DNA of 64,000 nucleotides from Triops longicaudatus (taxonomy: Eukaryota > Arthropoda > Branchiopoda > Notostraca > Triopsidae), in assembly GCA_022885665.1 (NCBI GenBank), contig JAGQDJ010000090.1:241401-305400 (forward strand). The letters are read 5' to 3'. The translations under genes were made by a program, and so were the position numbers. Shown piece after piece: positions 48,201 through 58,382 of this stretch (position 1 is the first letter of the stretch; every line of letters starts with the position of its first letter). The notes under the pieces are model-generated. The model was not told the origin of the DNA, did no database searches, and worked only from the letters and a program-made list of their open reading frames with translations.

Positions 48201-51004
48201 TGTACCTGGGATCCGTCGCCCATTATTCCAACATTCTGAGACGGGAGTTGGAGGAATTTCAGTTGGAGATGGAACCGTGTTTCTCCACCAGCGCCGGGGT
48301 TTGTCGCAGCTTACTGCACGTGCTCCAGGGTTTGGCAGCACACTTGGGAAAGAAAGCGTACCTACTCTTCAGTTTGCTACCCAACCAGCAATTTCCACCT
48401 AAGACATTGTTGCAATTTCTCCAAAATGCTGGGTACTGGCAACCTAATGTAGCAGCCGTGTGCAAGTTACTGGAGGGAACTCATCACCTGACTCTTAATA
48501 CCACCCACAGTAACGAGCTGCAAAGCTGGAGCTGTATTTTGCAACATGCAGCGTGCCCTTTGCCTTCCTTGCAAATTTCATACGAGCCCAGCGCAGCGAC
48601 CAAGCATTGTTCACTTTTGGAGAATTTATTCATTGCATTGCATCAGAACACCAGCATCGCGTCCCTAAAAATTACGCTGGTCGTTAGCCAGGACGTTAAC
48701 GAGCACGACATGCAAGTTTTTGCGGATTTTTTATGCCAAGCCATGAGCAAACCGCTGTTACGATGCATTGAAATCGCGATTTCATGCGTAGAAGACGTGA
48801 GCCACGAATTCTTACAGGCCGTCATCGACGCTGTTTGCTTCAGCATGGATTCAGTGAATGCCATGGGACAAGACACCAATGGCAACGAGCCCAGTGTAAA
48901 GGCCTCTTTGCTGCGGAAAGTCATTATCGATATGGACTTATCGGCTGAGCAAGTTCAGCAGCTTTGCTTTGCTATTCGCAGGAATCCGCGAATCCAAAGC
49001 CTCAGTTTGTTACATTTGTGTTGTGCCACCTCGGGTTTGCAAGCCATTGCTGGGCTAGTGTACCCACAAACACCTTCTGGTGGCAATTTTTTAACAAGTT
49101 TGGACCTATCTGGTAGCTGGGCTTCGACGCCCTTGGAAGCGGACGCGATCATGGACGCTTCCACCGTTTCCTTGGCTTCCGTGAATAATGCGACTGCCAC
49201 TGCGAAGGATGCCAACGTAGGTACGCGTGAATCGTCGTCCGGTTCGGGCTACGAAACCATGAAGAGTCAGACGAATATCGTTAAAATCAATGTGCCTTCT
49301 CCCGTGTCGGTGACCGTCACCGAATATCCGAACACTGCACCCGACAATCATTTGCGTGCCTCTAATGGAGGTGCCAAGCTCAACGCCAGTATATCAGCCA
49401 TCTCTTTAAGCACAGGAGCGAGCTCTAGCACGCGCAACAGTTATTGTTTGACAGACAACAAGGTAAACACGCCCGACAGTGACGAGATACAAGCCGTGCT
49501 CCCGGGGCGAGCGGCGCAGAATGGAAACAGTGCTAACAATCCACCGTTTCTCTCGTTGCCCCGGAGGCCGCGTAACGCCCGGGGCTATAGTAGCTTGACG
49601 CGAGGTATGACGTTGCTATCGCGACAGGACGAGAAACGTAGATCTGACTCTATGCTCTTCCAGAAGATACTGCTTCCGATGCCTGTTTGTGAACGAGAAT
49701 CACATTGCACTAATGGCTTTCATACCATTTTTGAAGCCTTACGGAACCCTTTGTGTCAACTGGGCCACTTGAACATGAGTAAATGCTCGTTAACCATGGC
49801 AGATTCGGTCTGCCTTGGGGAAAGCTTGCGGAAGAATAAAAGTCTGGTTTCGCTCCGGTTAGAAGGCTTGTCTGGCATGCGGGAAGTGCTACCCGTTATC
49901 CTAGCGTTGGCAGAAAATTCAACCTTGCAATTGCTCGATGTAAGTTCGGCCCACATCATCTTTACAGATCCAGCATTTCAACTCTTTTGTCGCGGTTTGA
50001 TGCGGAATCAAGGTCTGCGATCTTTGCGAATGGCGGGCTGGACCTTTCTATTGGAAGATGAAGATTCCTTCAAGTACTTGGGTGACTTGATTCAGAGCAC
50101 CAAGCTGCGCGAGTTAGCTTTAACGGGAGCCAACATTAAATTACCTGGCCAGTCCGGGAGCGGCCCGTTATCGTTAGCGCTGTTGGGACCCGTGGCACCC
50201 GAAGAGCTTATTGCTTTGTTACGGAAGTCTGCGTCCAATCAACCCTTGCGCTCGGAGTTCTTAGCGTTTCTCAAACTCGACCAAGTAACTTTAAGTTTGC
50301 AGGGCAAGTTGAGTTTAAGGGGACCACATTTGTTACCGTTGCTGTCTGGTTTAACGAAACTCAATGATCTGCATCTGGGTCTTGAACGGCAGGACCGGGG
50401 ATCGCAGAATTGCCTCGAACCATTGCGCGATAAGTCTAGCATTGCCTTCTTCCAAACTTTAGCCCTGAATTGCAACGGATTGCGAGGCTTGTACTTGCAG
50501 CATTGGAGCTTTCAGTGGGCTAAAGCTGAAAAGACACTCAAGAGCATTGCCAAGTTGCTCAAGTCATTGGCCATCAGCCACCTAAATATGGACCATGTGA
50601 CTGTGTCTACGAATGCGGGCAATAGTGGTTGTGGTCCAACTTCCGGCATGGGCGACAATGCCGTGGGTTCCCAGCCGTATTGTGACAGTCTCTTTCTGCA
50701 AACTTGCATTACTCATTTGCGTAACTTGAGTTCGCTGTCACTAGCACATTGGAAACTGAGCCCCGCGGAAGCTGCCCTCGTGGGGAAATGTATCCGTGAT
50801 AAGCATTTCGATCAATTAGAAGTTTCCTTGAAAGGGTGGTCCATTCCAAGCGTGAGAAGCTGGATCCGAGCGTTAGAGGAGCAGAATAGAACAAGCCTTG
50901 TATACGTTGGGGGACCTGCTCAAACGTACCGCATTACTCGTAATGCCCGCAATCCCTCGTTTTTAGAAAAAGTTATGTGTATTACTTCCTGGAAGGAGAA
51001 CTAA
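42258..51004 (+). CDS. NACHT-LRR (NLR-type) STAND NTPase
   Basis: NLRs are cytosolic sensors that oligomerise through a NACHT ATPase. Exons: 42258-42893, 46488-46678, 46914-47175, 47258-51004, giving 1611 aa. Residues 1-275 are low-complexity, acidic and Pro/Ser-rich, with no CARD, PYD, DEATH or TIR domain that I can see. Residues about 280-363 are the linker usual before NACHT (RTYLKTSYADL...LVTSLAID). NACHT follows: Walker A GEAGYGKTS (about 378), Walker B LFIVDGWDQW (about 455) and sensor MVTSRPMP. Ribonuclease-inhibitor-like LRRs lie roughly between 880 and 1600, interrupted by a Ser/Thr/Asn-rich insert near 1010-1170. The common Walker B Glu (DGxDE) is Gln. NACHT and LRRs share one 3.7-kb exon. 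Start: ATG 42258, but tatgtag at 42262-42271 could be an acceptor, making ATG 42273 the start. An alternative first exon at 45519 is possible. A candidate AATAAA lies at 51350. Confidence 0.85.
42894..46487 (+). other. First intron of the NLR gene
   Basis: About 3.6 kb separates the first two coding exons. Apart from the candidate alternative exon at 45519-45728, I see T-runs near 43270, an A-run near 44691 and no supportable gene or repeat. Overlapping frames on both strands near 45112-45408 are compositional shadows. Confidence 0.5.
45519..45728 (+). other. Candidate alternative first coding exon of the NLR gene
   Basis: Inside the 3.6-kb first intron an ATG opens 70 codons (MGPTWWIRGNPSGKWGDRNS..., Ser/Cys-rich) ending ...SQFEQ at a donor gtaaac in phase 0. 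It would join directly to the exon at 46488 (EAQQVQSLYE), which is also phase 0. It would replace the 212-residue acidic N-terminus with a short Cys-containing one. Transcription from here is inferred. Confidence 0.45.
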
Positions 51005-53737
51005 GCGTGAAAGGCGAAAAATTTTATTTATCCACCTGAAATAATGTTGGCTTATTGTGTACATACGATTGTTATTGATCTCGCTGTTTTGATCACATTG
51101 TTTTTCCCGCGGAAAGGTTCCTGTACGTGATAGGTTGACTGTGATTTTGAATTGCGGAGAAACGTGATGTGTTTCAAGAAAAAGCTTATACATTAAGAAA
51201 GGAAAATTTCACACGTAAGAATGATGCTTTGTTAAATGCCTTGGTGCCTCTGAAGTCATGAATACAAGTGTGCGATTAAGTACTACCGTGAAAAACTGGC
51301 TCTTTTATTTACTGTATAAATCGCACACACCATGTTAACAAAGAATTGGAATAAAACGAAAAACAGAACGAAATATGCAAAAACTTTATTGACTGTAATC
51401 AATAATCACGTCCTTGAAAGATGAACATCTAATTCTAGAGTAAGATGCCCAAATGCCATCAATCGGCAGATCTCGGGACAGAAGCTGTCATTTCCAAACG
51501 TTTTTTATGCTGTTAGATCAATTCAAGAAAGCGTGGTCTATTTTTCATTTGCTTGCAACCTATCTGCAGTCAAAGTTTAAGGTCATGCTCCTTAGATCCA
51601 GAGGGTTTGTTTTGAAAGCTTCTAATTTACAAGTAACAATTGATTTCACTCATATCTTCAGCATTTTCGTTTGTTCTTTTTCTAAAGAATCTTTTCCGCC
51701 GAAAATTGTTTAGCAAACTTACCTCTTTGAATTACTATATAATTTTAAAATTTTACAAGCTTAATGGCGTCTACCAAGGAAGGACTAAATGACTTTTACA
51801 CCTAACACGTGACTTAAGAGCCTGAGAGGTCGCTAGTGTTGTATCGTGTGAGAATAAGTGAGCGAGTAGTAGATTTAATTAAAATGTCAGGAGAGCTTTT
51901 TCGAAGGCTGGTATGCGTTGCTACATTAATTAAACAATACACATTTGCTCAGTTGCAACCTACAAGCCTTTTTTCCCTTTAATTTTCATAATTTGTAAGG
52001 TAGACGGCTCTCAGCAGGCATTTTTCGACTAAGCGTTTTTGACCTCTTGCCGAATACGTTGAAGCATTTTGATTGAAAATCTTGAGCTGCGTCTTCGTGA
52101 TACGCTACGCAAATTTAAGTAGTCGGCAATTGGGCACCTTACTCTACGCTCAGATCATTTAAAATTAGACATTGAAGACCCCTTATCATGTCAAGACCAC
52201 TAAAGTTCTATAGATACAGCAGCCACCTGTTACCCTCATGATGTATGTTAATTGTTTAGCGGGTTCCTATTTTTTTAATGTTAATGTATTATATTAGATA
52301 ATCCCGGCTAACGACCGAAATTCAGAACGCAATACCATAAACGTTTAAACAGAAATCAATACCAGAATGGAGACTTTATTCCAGAACTTGACAGAGTCAA
52401 TACGTTGATTTCAAATTTGATTTTGTTAATTCACTTTTCATTGATTTTGAATTGACTTTTTCCATTGCTAAATATTAAAATTGCATTGCCTTAATAAAGG
52501 TGAATTTGTAAGAATTGTCTTTTAAAAGTTGACTTTTAGTGAGCAGACGTCAGAGATCTACTTTGACACACACAGACAAAGATGTCCCAACATCGAGTAG
52601 AAGGAATATGTGAACTTGTACGAAGTCGACACCTACCATATTCCTTTGTGAAAAGAAAAACGAATACCATCGGTTAGCATAAACTCGTATTGTGCTTACA
52701 TACAAGCATTCACAGTGCAGTTCAACCGAGCAATTTACGATCATTTTGAAGTTACTATGCCACTGTCATAGGGATGTCAAGGTGGTCCCGCCGAAACATT
52801 AATAACGTCGAAGTAAATTGGACTTGACTTGGAAAAAGCAAGGAATGAATTTTGTTTCAATTGACTTTAACCCAGATAAAACGAACACAATTTGACCTGA
52901 ATTTTGAAACGACAAAAAGGACCCCTTGAATGGCGTTTCATAAAACCTTTTTGAGCTTGACTTTAATTTTCCTTACTTTTATCTAGGTTTGCTTTATTGT
53001 GACTTTTAATTTAAACGTTTTTACAGAATTATATAGCAAAGATTAGCAATGAGCAAAGGTACCCTAGTTTCAAGCTCTGTTTACTTATGGAAGTCCCAAC
53101 GGAAGTTCATTCTTCGAAAACAGACCTCGACGGATGATGAAATACGAGCTCCAATTTATGGGCAAAATACGACGGTTTGTCACAGGAAAATTTCGTTACA
53201 TCTTGTTCAGAGTCTTGCTGATCAAACACGCATTCGGTTCACATGCTGCATAATCAAAAGAATTTCCTTAATCGTCGGTTACATGGCAGAAATTCTCTAG
53301 CGCGAAGCGAAGTGCTGTGACATTGTAGACTAGAAGATACGTGCTAGATCACCTCGGTACACGTCTGAAATTGGATTTCGTGATACATTTGTCCTCTGCC
53401 ATTCTGAAACAAAATGCAAAGTTACGGTTAGGTTTTAAATCAGTGTTCGAAATGACCCACTAGGGACTCTCGTCGAACTCACACAGAATTTTAGTTACCG
53501 TGTCCAAGTAAGAAAGTCGTGAATAACGTGTACGTATTCAAGAACACGCCTCAGAAAAATAAAAAAAAAACATTGAAGGTTTGTAACTTTTGTTTTTACT
53601 TCAGTGGTGCCTCGTAGAAGCACTTCCTACGTATGTTCATGTTCCATGCAATCCTTGCAATTTTCTTTTGAAGGCTTCATATCTCTCATTTTTTTACCTC
53701 TTGAAATTTATTCTGTTTATGTAGAACACATAATCAC
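51005..53737. other. Intergenic region between the NLR gene and tRNA-Val
   Basis: About 2.7 kb, AT-rich, with no supported gene. It contains the NLR 3' UTR. Five copies of TTGACTT all lie on the plus strand between 52452 and 52963. Frames at 51453-51713, 52550-52744 and 53049-53300 have no recognisable homology. Confidence 0.5.
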
Positions 53738-53810
53738 GGTTCCGTGGTGTAGCGGTTATCACGTCTGCTTTACACGCAGTAGGTCCCCGGTTCGATCCCG
53801 GGCGGAACCA
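53738..53810 (+). tRNA. tRNA-Val (anticodon UAC)
   Basis: A 73-nt cloverleaf without intron. The acceptor stem GGTTCCG pairs perfectly with CGGAACC, followed by discriminator A. The D-arm reads TGGTGTAGCGGTTATCAC. The anticodon loop TTTACAC has TAC at 53771-53773. The T-arm is CCCGG-TTCGATC-CCGGG. It closely resembles metazoan tRNA-Val(UAC). The outermost anticodon-stem pair appears to be a T-T mismatch. CCA is not encoded, as usual in eukaryotes. Confidence 0.95.
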
Positions 53811-53984
53811 TACTTTTTACATTACCTGTGAATTTTGACACCTGTTCTTTCCAGAACAATTAACAAACACTTTAAAGTATGTCGTATTATTACATACATT
53901 TTAGTGGTGCATAAGCCCCAAAACTGATTAGTATCAGGTCGTCGGATAAAGTTGATTTGAACTCTCGCGGAGGCCTTCAATTGC

Positions 53985-53996
53985 TGACGTCACGTG
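53985..53996. promoter_or_regulatory. Overlapping CRE and E-box upstream of PPP1R37
   Basis: A full palindromic CRE, TGACGTCA (53985-53992), overlaps a CACGTG E-box (53991-53996), about 195 bp before the PPP1R37 start codon. CREB/ATF and bHLH-zip (for example USF or MYC/MITF class) factors recognise these. Use in this genome is inferred. Confidence 0.45.
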
Positions 53997-54189
53997 TTGT
54001 TGACAGTCTCCATTCTCTCTTCGCTTGTTTTGTGCACGTCTACTTTCTTGGACGGTATTTTCCTTTGTCTCACGAGCAATGCAACGGTTGCAAATTCCCT
54101 AGCGTCGATTCGAGTAACAAGTAAACGATACTAAAACAATTTATGTGAAGTGCCTGTCAAATTAAATAGTACAGGGGCCATTCTTTGTG

Positions 54190-57136
54190 ATGATGCTGGC
54201 TACATCACAACAAGCTTCCGCGAACAGTCCTGGGTCTGATAAGCTACAAGACTGGCCAGTGTGCATTTCACCTCATCCCATCTGCATGGAACGAATGGCC
54301 CCGTATACGTCGGCCCAGCAACAAAACATTCCTGCCGATCAGACTCAGCAAATCAAAATACTGGAAGAAAACGCAGAGATCGTGGCGGCAACCGAGAAAC
54401 GTGATGGACTAGGGGTCAGTCCCTGTGATAATCCTACCCATGAAGAAGCAAGGGAGGAAGACAATGTAGAGCCAGCGGTCATCACTGATATTTGCGTGGA
54501 AACTCCACCAGCTGCCCTTCACATCACTCTTAATGGAACTCCTAATGAGAACAAACCAAGTTCGCGTCGGTCTTCTTCTGCCTCTACTCCGTCAGCAGAT
54601 TCGCCCAATGGCCTTACCAAATGCAGCAGAAGAAGAGTCTCCTTTCCGGACGACGACTCGAAGCTTGTTACTTGCTATTTTGAGCCGGTCAATCCCATCC
54701 AGGCCGTTCAAATTACCAATCAAGAGCTACTTGCCGCATACGTACAATCGTGTGCAAAGCATGGCTCGGAACCTCTTGATAAAGTTGTACAGCAGTTGGA
54801 GGTACAGTTGTTGCCTTCGCTTTTGGTAATTTTTTAATAAATTAGATACTGTTCGTTTTCAGACATTAGATTTGAGCAGTAATCGTAGCGCCAGTTTAAC
54901 ATTAAGGGGATTGAACTTGGATGCTGCAAACTGTGAATCCTTGGAGGAGATCTTTCGCCGAGTTCAGTTAAGATTACTGGACTTAAGTGACACCCATTTA
55001 GATGACGAAGTAAGTTCACTGACTCAACATGTGAAATCCTCAACCTTTCTTTCTTTGTTTGCCTAGGGCCTGGGAGCTTTATTTGACATGGTGGAGTTTT
55101 ATGAGGCTGCTTCACATATAAGCATCGCCCTTAATGCCAAAATGGGACCGCGAGGTTGGCAGTCTTGCTCACGAATGATCAAAAGAGTAAAGCTCTTGCT
55201 GTTGAGCATGATTTTTATGATACTCTGCTCTTAAATGGCCATTTGTATCCTTTAGACTCAATGTTTGGAATGGTTGGACGCTGCTCAGATATCCTTAAGT
55301 GAACATTCGTCTGCGCTTTTGGGCCGAGCATTACGGTTGGAGGCGCCTCTTAAAGTGCTGCACCTAGATGGTTGTTCCTTAGCTGGTAGGCCACTAGCTA
55401 CGTTAGGTAATCCTCTTGGAAAAATATACGTGTATAGATTTTTAACAAGGTATACTACTTTCTTTTTTCTTATAGTTGGCGCATTAAAACTCAATAGTCG
55501 TCTCAAAGAGCTGCACTTGGCCGATAACCAGTTGGGTGTAGCGGATGCTGTCCAGCTAAGTATTCTTCTCAGAGTAAACAGAAACCTCCAAGTGTTAGAT
55601 CTAAGGTTGTCGTACTTAGGATTGAATTCCAGTTATAGGACCTCATGTTTATTTTTTTTGCTTAGGAATAATTGCTTACAAGATGCTGGATTACTCCATT
55701 TGTGTGAAAGTTTGACTGATCAAAGTTGTGTATTGAGTGCGTTAACGTTGTGGAATAATAAGCTCACTTATTTATGCGGCTCATCGGTTGGTAAAGCTCT
55801 GGTAAGAAAACTTTCGCCATAACCTGGGGAAAGAAGATTACAATAGTTCACATTTCTTGATAGGCATCCAACAAAAGCTTGAGTACCTTAAACTTAGGCC
55901 ACAACGCTTTGACCAGCGAAGGCATTTTGCTCATGAAGCCTGGGCTCCTGCAGAATCGCACTTTGCTACGTTTGGGACTTCAAGCGACTCGACTGTCTTG
56001 CCCAGGTTTAATTGCCCTAGCTGAAACATTGGCGGACGGTCCTGTGCTGCAAAGACTAGATCTCAGAGCGAATGAACTCAAGTTGGCAGGCTTAATGGCT
56101 CTAACTTTGGCACTCAAGATGAACCCGCACGTCACGTGTGTCGACCTCCCAGCCAATCCTGGTGTAGACGTAAGCTTACTTGTATGGTGTGGTGCATATG
56201 TTAAATTGAGATTTTGAGTAGGACAAGGAAAACGCGGAACAGTATACAAAACTATATTTAGACATTGAAGGTCTGTGTGCGAAAAACAAAGAAGAAGCTG
56301 TTGGCCAGTTGCAGCCTTCGGAACCTCTTACTCACTTTGGAATACAAAACGACCAGATTGTGTCAAGAAAAATCTCCCTGACGTGCGAAACGTCTCCGCC
56401 GCCTCTTATTGTGGAAGCCACTGTCTTGTCACCTTCGCTTGAAGAACCTGAAACAAGTCGAAAAAAGTTCCGGTCACCTTTACCGTCCCCTTTGGCATCG
56501 CCTTCTCCGTCTCCTTTGCCCTCTCCAGTACCCAGTTCACCTTCCAAAAACCGTTTTTCCGTCACACCCGTGCAGGACGCAACTAACTTACTCCAGATCA
56601 AACCTTCACCTTTGCCATTACCCTTGCCTTCTCCATCGCCACGTTCACGTTTTACCGTAGTTCCAGTAACGGCCCCAGTAAACCAAGAGACTAAAGCCAA
56701 TTTGGTGATTAGTTCACCCACCAAAGTTACTTTGGGCTTCGAAGTAACCGAAGACAAGCTGGTCAGTAGCTTGAATGTTGATGCCATCAGCGTTGTTGAC
56801 GACGAAGTGAAGAGCTCTGTAGAAGAAGAAGTAAAAGAACTCGAAGAACTGTTGAGTTCTTGCTCTGAAGAAAGCCTGCAAAATAAAGAAAATGAGGGAG
56901 AAGTCTTCTCAGACAGCCAGCCCTGCCATGACACGACCACTGAATCGGACTTCCGAGCGAGATCGGACGCACAGCATGTTACAGACGTTTTACGCGACAG
57001 TACAAATGAACTCATTGTGATAAACGACTTGGTGAATGATTTGGAAAAGCTATTAGCAGAAGACGACGAATTAGCAGAAAATGCCCCGCCGGAACATGCT
57101 GGTGATGTGACTATATTTGCCGGTAGTGGTATATAA
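54190..57136 (+). CDS. PPP1R37: Protein phosphatase 1 regulatory subunit 37-like, LRR protein
   Basis: PPP1R37 binds and inhibits protein phosphatase 1. Exons: 54190-54801, 54863-55009, 55067-55186, 55256-55406, 55476-55605, 55666-55801, 55864-56169, 56222-57136, giving 838 aa, longer than human (about 690). An RVxF docking motif lies at 149-152 (RRRVSFPDD), just before about 300 residues of LRRs with typical cores (TLDLSSN, LHLDGCSL, LHLADNQLG, LTLWNNKL, LNLGHNALT, LDLRANEL). The family sequence FYEAASHISIALNAKMGPRGW is present, apart from minor wording. The C-terminal third is a Ser/Pro-rich repeat region (SPLPSPLASPSPSPLPSP type) and then an acidic tail. Two RFxV motifs, RFSV (645-648) and RFTV (677-680), sit in that region. 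A GTG lies in frame just upstream; I used the first ATG. Confidence 0.92.
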
Positions 57137-58382
57137 AACCGGGTTCCTGAATCGATGTGAAGACATGAGACGTTGCTGAGCGTTCATTGGTACAGTGTTT
57201 TAGCTGCATGCGTGACATTTTTACACATCAAATCGTCCAAGTGACGTGACATGATTTCTAGGGTTGTTAAGAGGGGCAAACCCCGGTGTCAGTAATTACC
57301 TGGAAGTTTATTAACTACATTAGGATCAGGGAACTTAGAAATCGCTAGTGTGTGATAACTCGGAACCTGAGGATTATTTTTGTAAGACAGCACAAGCTGT
57401 GCATGTTAAACCCTTTATCTCTTTCGGCCCCATTGAAATATTGTGTTGGAGAATGATTGCAGCTTTAGAGCTAATAATAGTTAATCGGTTTTGTACTTTT
57501 ACATCCCTGTAGGGGAAGCTGTTACATCGTGGTGTAGGAGAAAAGATTTTTATAGCAAACAATACTGGACAAACCGACAAGCGAGTAGCTCCCTTCTTGA
57601 ATGTTATGCATCACTCGTATATAAGAGAAGTTAAACAACATAATTAGGTTCATTATTATGCAGTTGCTTTTTAACTACCTGTAAGATCGCAATTAAAAGT
57701 CTGCAAAATCTATACAACAGTGACGATTCTTGCCGAAAAAGTTAATTCTTGTTAATTAATATAATTTCAGCATAGGAGAAGCCACCCCATCTGCAACCTA
57801 TGATACCAGTTGCTGTGTGTAGTTCAATACGACAAAAAGCTGCAAATGTACTTAGTGCAGCTTTTCAAAGGAAAATGAAACAGCTCAACATAAAGGCAGA
57901 CAAATCATAACTAAGGCAGTACGCAAAAGCCTACGCCGTTCCCAAGATAAAATAGAACTAAAGCAAAACTTCAGTAAATAGACTGGGGATCGTAACAAGG
58001 AGACATAGGTTCATATAGTGTATTTCCGTAAATTATTGCCGCCTTTACATTTATCAGCGTGTACCCTGAATAATTTAGGAACAATTTGAATTTGGTGCCT
58101 AATAGGCAATGTTTCATAGATGGCGGCTGCGATTAAAGCGACTATTTGAAATTTTCCATAAAAGCGTATTGATAACTGATCAACAGTTTTTAATTTTCTT
58201 TATAAAATAGGGGTATATCAATTAATTTCTTACTTAAATGTTTCGGAAAACCCTAGTTATTATATAACTGATTTATTGTCAAAATCGTTTGTTTTACCTC
58301 TGCTGACCAAACGTCTTGTTAATAGGCAAATAAGAATGTGTTGACAAACAGACCCACGTGAGCAATCAATAAGCGATCAAGA
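57137..58382. other. Intergenic region between PPP1R37 and MCM8
   Basis: About 1.2 kb of AT-rich sequence with the PPP1R37 3' UTR and the MCM8 promoter. A YY1/Pho-like AGATGGCGGC occurs near 58118. Minus-strand frames at 57374-57580 and 58377-58598 are not supported; the latter is antisense to MCM8 exon 1. Confidence 0.5.

Noticed and set aside
56332..57015. 227-aa open frame antisense to PPP1R37
   Set aside because: It is the reverse of the Ser/Pro-rich coding exon; low-complexity sequence keeps stops out of the opposite strand. No homology or splice context.
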